Assembly (NCBI GenBank): GCA_016647705.1
Contig: CM028338.1
Span: 35,469,176-35,533,175, forward strand
From: Eucommia ulmoides
Lineage: Eukaryota > Streptophyta > Magnoliopsida > Garryales > Eucommiaceae
DNA: 64,000 bases
Reading direction: 5' to 3'
Shown: piece after piece, positions 36,724 to 46,952 of the stretch
Layout: the number at the start of each line of letters is the position of its first letter
Position numbering within the stretch: position 1 is the first letter of the stretch
Program-made: the position numbers and the translations under genes
Notes under the pieces: model-generated
Told to the model about the DNA's origin: nothing
The model's input: the letters and a program-made list of their open reading frames with translations, nothing else
Databases searched by the model: none

Positions 36724-37868
36724 TGTTAGGTACAAACAACCATGGACTCGTCTTTCTCCTATATTACCTTTTGGATCCCTGAATTTTTTTAAGGTGTTTG
36801 GTATTATTACTCATTTTTTCCAAAAGACAATTAAGATCTCAACTTGATTGGGTGACCTATTAAGTTCATATAAAAAGTTCACATGAAAAATAAATTAATA
36901 TTTTTATCAATTAATTAAACAATTTGAACCATTCCAGATTTTTCCCAGTAAAGAAACTATTCTTTTACGAATCAACTATGATTAACGCCAACCACATTAA
37001 TGGTTTTATCCAGTTGATATAAATTTAATCAAAGAACTCACTCAGTTATAATTAACACGTAATTTGATCTCTCTATCTCTATGTACTCGAAAGAACTAAT
37101 AGAATGTGGATAGAGTCAAAATTCTTAGTTCTATTATATATGTTTGATTAATGATATAATTCAATTGTGATACAATTTAGAATCTAGTTCTAATTATGGC
37201 ACTATTTTGGCAAAAGGCATAACTAAAATAAATCATATTTAATCACATAGGACAAATTCCTCTTTCGATAAAGGCGATAGATCCTCTATTGCATATTTTA
37301 TATACATGATTCACTGTACCCAATGTGTAACCTTGAAACTTTGTGGTCAAGATACTTGGTTTAGTACCAATTAACTATAGGAACACAAATACATCAATAA
37401 ACAATATCTCAAGTTAAAATATCTCATGCGCCATTATGACTCATATATTCTATTTTGACTAAGAAAAATTTCATCATAGAATATCAAGCATGATTACGTT
37501 CATGCTCTTATTACTCCTAACAAGTTCCTTTGTAATTGTTCTAGTGTCTCACACTTATGGATTCATGATTCATCATTATCAATAGAGAAAACACTCCACA
37601 AGCTAATCTAACCAAATTACTAAGTATTAATTTAATAGTTTTATTAATTAAAAACATTTAGGATATTAGTCACTAAAATATTTACGAATAACCATTAAAA
37701 ATAAAAGATCAACTAAAAATTCACGGTCTCTTACCAGTTACATAATACATACATGGTAATATATAATATATTAGAATTGTTTCTAATTATTTATTTATTT
37801 CAAATTATCTTCTTGAAATAAAGCAAAAATATAACAATTATGATTGTTTATAGGGCATATCTCCAACA
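36724..37868 (-). mobile_element. LTR-like sequence of a copia element, left border uncertain
   Basis: On the minus strand it starts TGTTGGAGATATGCCCTATA (from 37868 down), the start of a widespread class of plant copia LTRs, and continues with AGTGTGAGACACTAGAACAA and GGTTACACATTGGGTACAGT. I took TGTTAGG at 36724 as the other terminus because it mirrors the start. The 5-bp flanks (tatgg and gtaaa) do not match, so the LTR may extend further left (to about 36600) or be truncated. No internal region is seen. Confidence 0.6.
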
Positions 37869-38470
37869 GTAAAAAAGTTGAAAGTCCACGGTGGAGGGTT
37901 GTCATAGCCGTAGTCCTAGTTGAGAGAATTTTGTGGATGGTTGAAACTTTCTACGAGTAATTGTTGCTGGAGCGAGAACAAGGTAGTAAGATGTCATACG
38001 GAATTGGAGGTGTGATATGGTGGTGATGGTGAATGGAGTTGGAGATTCATCTCCGGTTTCTATAAATGAGGAGAGAGAGAACATACAAAGAAGAGGAAAA
38101 AATCATTATTCGTTTTAGTTACCTATTTTATTTTTACACGCACTGCAAATGTCCATTGTCGATCAACTTAACCCAAAAAAAAATAATGGAATAACAATTT
38201 TAAACATATTTCAATGTATAGGATTTAAAATACATATAAAGGTTTAAAAGTATAATTTACCCCTAGATATATATAATTCCCTGTTTCATCTCAAAAAGAA
38301 GTTAGTTACGTTAAAGACAAATGGCCTTTTTCGTATTCCTCGTGCGACCTAAATGTGCATGGAAATAAATGAAATTTAAAGACTTGGTTTTTGTGACATG
38401 GAATGAAACCTTGAATTCTATTATGCGTACAATGACCACCTTCATTACGAAAGTAGCTCAAGCTAGTAAA
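37869..38470. other. Region upstream of the LRR pseudogene
   Basis: No convincing gene is seen. Around 38323 ATGGCCTTTTTCGTATTCCT resembles the true start of the pseudogene's signal peptide near 38476 (ATGGCCATGTTTGTATTCCT). So the first exon may be partly duplicated here. The rest is unassigned. Confidence 0.5.
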
Positions 38471-39767
38471 GGAAAATGGCCATGTTTGTATTCCTCCTCC
38501 TCACTTCCTCTTGTTTTTCCCTCCTCTATACCACGATCATGTCGCAACGAAGAGAGGTCCATGTTAATGGAATTTAAGCTGAGTTTTTCAATTGATAATA
38601 CCTCTGCTTATTCAAAGATGGCCTCATGGAATCCCAATGAAAATAGTGATTGCTGCGTATGGGAAGGTGTTGAGTGCAATCATAACACAGGTCGTGTTAT
38701 CGGTCTCGACCTCAGCAACAGCTCCCTTCACGGTTCAATCAACTCCAACAGCAGCCTCATCCGCCTCGTTCACCTTCGAAATCTTAATCTTTCTTCCAAT
38801 CCCTTCTCAAATATCGTATCTTTCCAGCCTCGCTCATCTCGACCTTTCCTCCTCCTCCTTCTCTGGTAAAATTCCATCAGAATTATCCAAACTTTCGAAG
38901 TTGGTTTCCCTCGATTTGTCCTTGAATCTTGACTCATCCGACAGAAATTTGTTGAGCATTGAAACAAAAACACCAGAGGGCATACTAGAGAACAAAACCG
39001 GCCTACAAGTGCTGCATCTCAGTTAGGTTAACATTTTATCAACCCTACTAGATATCTTGGCTAATTTATCTTCTTTAACATCTTTGCTTCTACGCGAGTG
39101 TCAATTGCAAGGTCAATTTCCCACAGGAAATTTTCAGCTTCCCAATCTGCAGAGATCGAGTGCAAGGGATAATCCGCTCTTAGTTGGTCACTTCCCCGAA
39201 TTCAACAAAAGCAGTCGTCTCGCTTTACTTAGGATCAGCGGGTGTAATTTCATAGGGCCAATTCCATCTTCAATTGGTAATCTTACCCAACTTCGAAATC
39301 TGGACATTTCCTTCAACAATTTTACTAGTGGGGACTTGCCCGCCCTAGGTGAGCATACCAAGTTTGATTCTTTGCGTCTTGCTGGTATTAATTTTGTTGG
39401 TTTGTTCCCAAATTTTCTTCGGCATCAGGATAAATTACAGTTTTTGGACCTATCGGAAAATAGAATTCACGGTCTAATACCCAAATGGTTTTGGAACACA
39501 ACCAAATAAACTCTTTCAGCTCTCCTTCTGAATAAAAACAATTTTGTTGGTTTCGTCCAATCCCCAACTGTTCTTCCGGTAACTAGACTTCAAATGTTGG
39601 AGCTCAGTGATAACATGCTACAAGGTCCAGTCCCAGTTCCACCACCGTCCATTTTGGTATTCGATGTCCATAACAATTCACTGTCCGGAGAAATTTCACC
39701 GTTGTTTTGCAATTTGAGTGCCATTAAAGTACTCAATTTGTCCAACAGCAATTTGGGCAGAACACAG
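38471..39767 (+). pseudogene. Receptor-like protein (Cf-9/RLP type, leucine-rich repeats), pseudogene
   Basis: The parts follow RLP order. A hydrophobic signal peptide, MAMFVFLLLTSSCFSLLYTT (38474 on), is one frame away from the N-cap ERSMLMEFKLSFSI and SDCCVWEGVECNHNTGRVIG (near 38640). Then come LRRs: LDLSNSSLHGSI, HLRNLNLSSNPFS, a frameshift near 38813, LAHLDLSSSSFSGKIPSEL, a stop at 39024, LANLSSLTSLLLRECQLQG, LRNLDISFNNF, LQFLDLSENRIHGLIPKWFW, a stop at 39507, MLELSDNMLQGPVP, SGEISPLFCNLS. It ends at 39767 where element H begins. Intact RLPs sit in the plasma membrane and act in immunity or development; this one lacks its membrane anchor and cannot function. Confidence 0.9.
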
Positions 39768-42455
39768 TAACGGCCCGATTTCCCAGGGCCGCTACATGGT
39801 TTCTCCCCTTGGAGAAATTAACATTAAAACAGATTGACAAAATTTTCATTCTATAAAATCTGATAAAATTTTAAAATGCAACGGCAATAATTTTAGTTGT
39901 CGATTTCACCGATTACAACGGTAAATAATAAATACAATTTTCATAAATAGAAATTCAACTCTCGACGCCGATTTGTCTTCACCGGCCCTGCAATCAAAAC
40001 TGTGGGATTGTGAGCTAACGTTCAGTAGAACTCCAATCCCTCTAATATGTGCATTTCATTATCACGACAAATAAAACACATTGGCATGATTTTCACATAA
40101 TCATATTTATTTCATGCGATTTAACAACGATAAATTTTACCGACAATAATAACGCAAATCACCTAATAGACAGATTAAATACAAATATTAAAAGAATTAG
40201 AAATTCTACCTGAAATTCGAAGCCAAAATTCAAACCGGAATACTCTAAACCGATTGCTCAAAAAAAACATTTCAAATCCTATTATCTGTAAAAAAATTCC
40301 ATATATTTCTGTTCTGATCACACACACACATATATATATTAGTTTATTATTATTATAATTATATATAAACACGTAAGTCGTGATTCATGAGTTAAAATCA
40401 TGAATCATCACTTATTTATATTAATAATTTTTTTGAAATAAAAAAAAATATTAATTATATCCCAAAATTCTTAAAAGTAAATTTTAGATAATCCAATAGT
40501 CCCAAAACTTCTAAAATCAATTTAAAATAAACATTTAACTCCAAAAAATTATCAAAAATTATTTATACCATAAATTCGCAAAACATTCCAAAAAATATTA
40601 ACATTTTATATAAAATAATATTTTCAAGAATCTAAATTTTCGGGATATTACAATTTACCCACCTTAAATAAATTTCGTTATCGAAATTTCGTTCAAAACA
40701 ATAATACTTCAGAATCGTACCGTATGGTCATGTTAGTTACACTTAATTCTAAAACAATCATTCTCTATGTAGGGTCTCATAACCGAAAGTCACTCATAAT
40801 TCACATTCGTCAACATTCATTACACTCATCGCAACATTCTCATTCGTAGTGGCCCACGTTATATCCAACAACATATAGACATGGTGCACTTTGGTCGGTA
40901 ACACCTAACACAGATAATCAATTGTTAAAAAATCTTATATTTCTAAACGCTTTCGCTGCGCTACTCTGATAAAAATAGCAATAAATACAATAAATCATTA
41001 AAATATCACGGTAGTCTCACTGAATTGGATCTATCTCAATTCCAACAGGTCTACGACTTCAATAATTTCTCACTTGGCATGACTTTTTAAGTCTACGGCC
41101 ATATCCCATAACCATCATTTACCAATTTCGTCCAACATTTCAAGCCAATCATATTCGCAACAAATAGTATAGCCAATAGATAGCCCAAATTCCTAATGGA
41201 CTGTCCCGTGAGACTAAAAATGACTACTTCCAATATTCACATTAAATTTCCAATAATCCCGTAAATTTTTTCATAAAATCAAACAATTCAAATTTCAAGT
41301 AATAATTTTTTTCGGCAATACGTCAAAAACACATAAATACGTCTCAAAACACCTAGATACGTCAAATCATATAAATACCCCTCAAAACACATAAATATCA
41401 CCGAACTATATAAATACGTATCAAATTACAGAAACACGTCTCCACCACACAAATATGTATCAAGACACATGAATACATATGAATCATATAAATATATGTT
41501 AATCAACTAAATATGTCTCAACCACATCAATACATATATAACTACGTTTCAATCACATCAATATGATTCAAACCCTCAAATACGTATCACACTACAAAAA
41601 TCAAATATATCTCAAATCATATAATTACGTCTCCAAGTCACGTAATATAACGAGTTCAATTCTGAATTCAATACTTACGTGAAATGTATATAAAAAATAT
41701 TACATAAAACCCCAACTCGCATTTCTACAACACCAATTAAGCACAAAAATTCAAATTAATATTTCAAAATAATAATTTGCTCCCAATAGTTCTACAATGA
41801 CCCAACGCTCCACTTCTACCAATCGTTAGTAATGGACCAATATCTATCCGAATTATTTTTTATCGATGTACTGTTTTCGTAGTATAAAAGCATTTTATGA
41901 ATAAAGTATTTTTATCAAAATCCACTTTCCAATAAAATATAACCCCACTGGGTCGTATCCAAATCTCAACAAAAATATTATTATAACAGGACAATCAAAT
42001 TTAAGTCAACTGGTTAACTCACTTATATATAATAAAATAGCATACTTTCTTGCCAACCATATGATCGTTTTACCTCACGATCGGGAGTTATCATATCCAC
42101 CATGTAGGACTTATCTAACAGGTAATAACATATATACTATATATATAATATATTCACCCTGCAGGACTTGCCTGACAAGTAACAACATATATAATATATC
42201 AACCCTGCAGTACTTTCCTGACAGATAACAACAGAGATATAAAATATATAATATATTCACCATGCAGCACTTACCTAATAGGTAATAATATATAATATAT
42301 CCACTCTGCAGGACTTGTCTGATAGGTAATAATATATATAATATATCCACCCTGCAGGACTTGTCTGATAGGTAACAACATATATCCACATCTCGCAGGA
42401 CTGACCCTCCTGACGAGAAGATAACTATGGCATAGAAGGATAATACAAATCATTT
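39768..42455 (-). mobile_element. Truncated long LTR H, same family as D, E and F, cutting the RLP pseudogene
   Basis: Plus-strand left end (CA)GTAACGGCCCGATTT joins the LRR frame. Inside, read on the minus strand, are a minisatellite (42100-42400), the box AACTCCCGATCGTGAGGT (42069-42086) with the stem GATCGT...ACGATC, and ATGTACTGTTTTC (plus, 41869), the counterpart of the bracketing motif in D and E. At 42380-42445 it matches F closely (CTGACGAGAAxATAACTATG), then breaks into copia I. The outer (TGTAAGACCC) end is missing, so no target duplication can be scored. Confidence 0.72.
42100..42400. repeat. Minisatellite in element H, units ~46-60 bp
   Basis: About six irregular units containing CCTGCAGGACTTGTCTGATA then GGTAA(T/C)AA(T/C) and AT-rich filler TATATAATATAT. 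The core matches the unit of F and, less well, of D. Confidence 0.82.
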
Positions 42456-43875
42456 TTGAGGAGATTAGAGCTCTAGAGAAGAATGCTACTTGGGACAAAG
42501 TAGATCTGCCAGATGGGAAAACTATTGTTGGTTGCAAATGGGTATTTACCGTGAAATACAACTCAGATGAATCTTTGGAAAGATACAAGGCTCAACTTGT
42601 AGCTAAAGGCTTCACTCAGACATACGGAGTGAACTACTCTGAGACTTTTTCTTCAGTGAAAAGCTAATTACAGTTCGGTTACTCTTGTCTATTGTTGCTA
42701 ATCTTGATTAGTCTCTAAATCAGCTGGATGTGAAGAATGCATTTTTGAATGGACACTTAGAGAAAGAAGTCTATATAGAGCCTCCACCTGGCTTTACTAA
42801 GAAGTTTGGTACCAAGAAATGTAAACTAAAGAAGTCTCTATATGGTCTTAAACAGTCTCCCAGAGCTTAGTTCGAGAGATTTACAATCTGATCATACTTT
42901 CTTCACAAAGAAATCCGCCAAAGACAAGATCTTTGTCTTGATTGTCTATGTGGATGATATAATTCTAACTAGAGATGATTTAGAAAAGATGAGCAAATTG
43001 AAGCAGAGCCTAGCCAAGGAATTCCAGATTAAAGATTTGGGTCAACTAAAGTATTTTTTTGGAATGGAAGTGGCAAGGTAAAAAAAAAGGGTAATGTAGT
43101 TTCGCAGCGGAAGTACATTCTAGATCTCTTGAGAGAAATTGGAATAAGTGGTTGCACACTTTCTAACACTCCAATAGAAGCTAATGTTAAACTTGGAGAT
43201 GTAAAAGATGGCATTCCAATAAACACGGGAAGATACCAAAGACTAGTTAGAAGACTAATCTACTTGTCACATGCACGTCCTGACATTGCTTTCTCTATGA
43301 GCATGGTAAGTCAATTTATGCATTCTCTGTAAGAAGAACATATGGAAGTTGTGTATCGAATTCTTTGTTATCTGAAAAACACACTAGGAAAATTACTCTT
43401 CTTCAAGAAAAATGAGAAAAAGGGGATTGAGGTGTATACAGATGTTAATTGAGCAGGTTTGGTCACTGATAGAAGGTCAACATCGGGATGCTGTACATTT
43501 CTATGGGGCAATCTAGTCACTTGGAGGATCAAGAAGCAGAGTGTTGTTGCTAGAAGTATTCAGATCAATGGCACAGGGAGTGTGCGAGATTCTTTGGCCA
43601 AAACGGATTCTTGAAGAACTTAAAATAGCAATAAGTCTTCCTATGAAGTTGTATTGTGACAACAAGGCAGTTATCAGCATTGCTCATAATCCGGTTCTAT
43701 ACGACAGGACGAAACATGTTGAGATTGACAAACACTTTATAAAAGAAAAGATTGAAGAAGGAATAATTTGTACTCCATTCATACCCACCACACAGCAAGT
43801 TGCAGAGACAATCTTTCGAGCTTCAAGTAAGCAAGTTAGGCATAATGGATATCTTTGTACCAACTTGAAGGGGAG
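42456..43875 (+). pseudogene. Copia I, 3' half: RT and RNase H remnants
   Basis: Begins abruptly in RT at EEIRALEKNATWDKVDLPDG, then [52 protein letters not shown] (in shifted frame), [12 protein letters not shown], a deletion, and LIVYVDDIILTRDDLEKMSK (42931 on) with the catalytic YVDD intact. Then KDLGQLKYFFGMEVAR, RDxSTSGCCTFLWG, KKQSVVARS, FRSMAQGVCEILW and LYCDNKAVISIAHNPVLYDR with HVEIDKHFIKEKIEEG. A frameshift near 43545 and several stops kill it. The 5' half, gag to integrase, is absent. Confidence 0.88.
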
Positions 43876-44092
43876 TGTCGATAAATTAGGGTTCCTATTT
43901 TGGTATGGATTTGATTGATTAGAAATTTGAATAATTTAGGAAAGTAGTGTTTTGAATAAATTATGAAACTCATTCATTGTACGGATTCTAGGGTTAGCAA
44001 CCATATGTTATTCTTTTCCTATTTAAAGGTGTTTGCTCCCTTGTAATTGTGTTAATGAATAAGATAATTTTTTCCTTCCTTTCTTTCTATAA
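43876..44092 (+). repeat. Probable 3' LTR of copia I
   Basis: Preceded by the polypurine tract AAGGGGAG. Starts TGTCGATAAATTAGGG; contains CTATTTAAAGG and ends near TTCTTTCTATA. About 217 bp. No partner LTR is in the window, so the right border rests on analogy with short copia LTRs. Confidence 0.65.
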
Positions 44093-45070
44093 ATACTTAA
44101 TTTTTAAAATTTCCAAAAAAGCATCAATAACAGTTCAACAATGGCCTTTTACTTCTCTACTTTAATGATGTATCAGCTTACCTCATCTTATTTTTTATTT
44201 TTTTTTGGCATGCTTATTGAAAAATCCTAAACTGGTACAAAAACTATCAAACGAACATTATGAACCTCTAGGAAGATACGAACATATTTGCCCTTATGAA
44301 TTGCTATTACATTTCACATTGACAGCTCAAAATTTTCCCAAAATATCTATTCTGAAATTAAGGAGCAATTATCACATTTAATTGAAGTAAAAGCTCTTAT
44401 AAATAATGAAACAATTAATAAAGTTTGTTTTGTTATTTTGTTGATTAAATTACATAACTACGATCATCTATTTTAGAGCTTCAAAATGACACCTCAATCG
44501 TATTGTTTCATCAAAATAACATAATTCATGTTGAATTCAACACCATAAAGTTACTGCCAAAATGGAAAAGTCATCATTCATAGATGTGTTGAATTCAACA
44601 CGTGAAAAGCAAAAATAGACTTGTGTTGGATTCAACATGAATAGATGTCATTTGAAACTATTTTTTAGACGAATGCATTTATATCATAGATTTAAGTATC
44701 GGCCATTACGTAGGGTATCAGCCGATAAGTAACGGGTTTTCGGTACTTTGTTACAGTTATGGGCCGATAAATCGGTTGCAAACCAATTCACATCCGTAAC
44801 AGTCCATAACGGTACCGTAACGACCCATAACGAGACTAACGGCCGTTAAGCATTAGTGTAATGTCCGATTCAGCATATATGTGTCCAGACAACTCTTTTT
44901 CTCACATTTCTCCACACGCACATTCTTTTTCCAACCCAACCAGCCAATTTTCGGCCAGATCCAAACTTTCCAGTCCTCCTCTACTCCATTTGGGCCAGAT
45001 CCAAGCATTTTTAGTGGAAATTCTTCATTAAAACAACGGGATTTCTCCATTTTCGGACAGATCTATAATT

Positions 45071-45105
<35 letters not shown>

Positions 45106-46639
45106 TTTTTGCCCATATTCAGTTTAATTTCTGCCCATATTTGGATAAAAATATATATTTTTAAAATTTCTACCCATTTTTTGTTTAATTTCAGCCCTAC
45201 AAACAAATTTATGCCCATATCTGATTTACTCTTTGATAGTTTTATCTTGTTTGTATAACATATTTTTCATTAAATATTGTGCATTTTTTCATTCTTTTAA
45301 GATTTTTCTGTACGACAGTTCCTAATTTCTATTTTTCGTTTTTTTATATTTTAATGTGTTGTATATACAGTTAAATGAGTAGAAGAATTACAGTATACTT
45401 GATTTTTTAATTTTTTTTTTTTTTTTGTATGAAAATGATTATTTTTCAATTTATATAAAAATTATAGGGTTAGGCCTGGAAGTAGGGCCAAAAGACAGGG
45501 TAGGGTAGGGCTCAACTCGATCCTTTGAAACTTCTCTAATTTTTTGGAAAGTTAGGTCAAAACCCGGCCGAGCCTAACCCATGAACAGCCCTAATACAAA
45601 GATATATCAACTATTTAAAGACTATTTTACCCTTGGAAGCTCCATGTACATTCTTTAATTATGTTATTGCTTTGATTTGGATGCACATCTAGAATGGTTA
45701 TTTCTACACAAAAACATTAGCACAACATCGTCAATATTTTGTTATCATCAAATTAATAGAATACTCTTAGTTGAAACCTTAGGGGTAACAAGAACAGCAT
45801 GTTATACCTTTTAGAATGACCAATAAATTCATAGTCTAACTAAACCTCAAGAGTTGTATAAAGATCAAATTCATACTGAAACATATAACACTTGCTCAAG
45901 TTATCACGTCAAATTATAAACGCCATTTAAGCGTAGTGTAACAATGTACCCTCAATTAGAAATATATATATATAATATTAGAGAATGAATGAATTACTAA
46001 ATATGCACATCGATTAAACATCGAAGCACATTAGCCTGATTAGTTAAATATAAAATAATTAGCATATTTATTTATACAGATACATGTAGGAACACATAAG
46101 TAAGCACAATGAAATGTCTATTTAAATATTCATAGCATATATAGGCATTATCACAACTAAATACCATTCGTGTAAATAAAGATAAAATCAAGATACAGCT
46201 CATGCACTAATAATATGTCATTTAGAGAATACATACACGCATAAAGTGACATACACATTTTTTTTTCCTCAATACTTAATTGATACATCATCAAAAATAT
46301 TTATGACATCATCAAGACTCATTTTCTAACAGTTCTATCATCCTGTTTAATTGTTACCTCGTGCTTCCTGAGTCCAAATTCTCTGTTTAACTTTTTTTGT
46401 GCTTCACTTGTGTGTCGGGCTAAATCAAAGAGGTGACAAACATTAAAAAAAAAGTCAAGCAAAGGATCTATATCCTTACCTATTTTGACTATCACGGTTG
46501 TAGAACTTACATAGCATCCGCATCCATTCAGCAACCCCTTTATTCATATCGTAAGAAAGATTATTTGCGAGAAATTACTAAGACAGAAAGACTTCATCCA
46601 CCGCAGGACTATATGTTTCAAGTATTTTTCCAGACCAAA
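44093..46639. other. Intergenic region without recognised genes
   Basis: AT-rich. It holds the palindromes at 44529-44637 (separate entry), a segment at 44700-44850 rich in TAACGG and its complement, a (TA)n at 45077-45102, and G-rich GGGTAGGGTAGGG at 45499-45511. A minus-strand open stretch at 46534-46319 (contains FGLRKHEVTIKQDD) does not match any protein I know; it could be an alternative exon or chance. Confidence 0.5.
44529..44637. repeat. Three copies of the palindrome TGTTGAATTCAACA
   Basis: Perfect 14-bp copies are at 44529-44542 and 44587-44600, and a one-mismatch copy (TGTTGGATTCAACA) at 44624-44637. The spacing is 58 and 37 bp. The region between them is otherwise unremarkable. 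Confidence 0.85.
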
Positions 46640-46783
46640 ATGGGCAACTAAGTGCACAAAGGCTCTCGCCATTGCGGGGTTTGAAGAGGGTCAGACGTAT
46701 GCAGCTTTACCCCTGTGTACAGGGAGGCTGTTTCAAAAATTTGAACCTAGGACCTCCAAATCACAATGGAACAACCTTACCAT
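46640..46783 (-). mobile_element. Au-type SINE, complete, with target duplication
   Basis: On the minus strand: AATGGTAAGGTTGTTCCATT, then GGAGGTCCTAGGTTCAAATT (B-box position), AAACAGCCTC, GGGTAAAGCTGCATACG, TGACCCTCTTCAAACCCCGC, GCCTTTGTGCACTTAGTTGC. This order is that of the Au SINE family of flowering plants. Flanking copies of TATTTTTCCAGACC(A/C)AA at 46623-46639 and 46784-46800 are a target duplication of about 16 bp. It lies about 170 bp past the stop codon of the four-exon gene, in the same orientation, so it may be within the 3' UTR. Confidence 0.87.
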
Positions 46784-46952
46784 TATTTTTCCAGACCCAA
46801 ATAATAAAAAATATAAACAAAAATAAAGACGCTATTATAAAAAAAACGACTTTTTGCATCGTGGGTCCTATTATACGATTTGAGTAATTTTGCAAACCTC
46901 ACATAATAAAAATTAAAACAACAATCATGGTGAAATCACCTGAAATAAGTTC

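Noticed and set aside
44881-45258. Plus-strand frame rich in Phe, Gln and Ile
   Set aside because: It runs into a (TA)n microsatellite and has no recognisable domain or homologue.
46319-46534. Minus-strand frame downstream of the four-exon gene (contains FGLRKHEVTIKQDD)
   Set aside because: It could be an extra exon, but it lies after the in-frame stop at 46953 and I found no splice arrangement that joins it.
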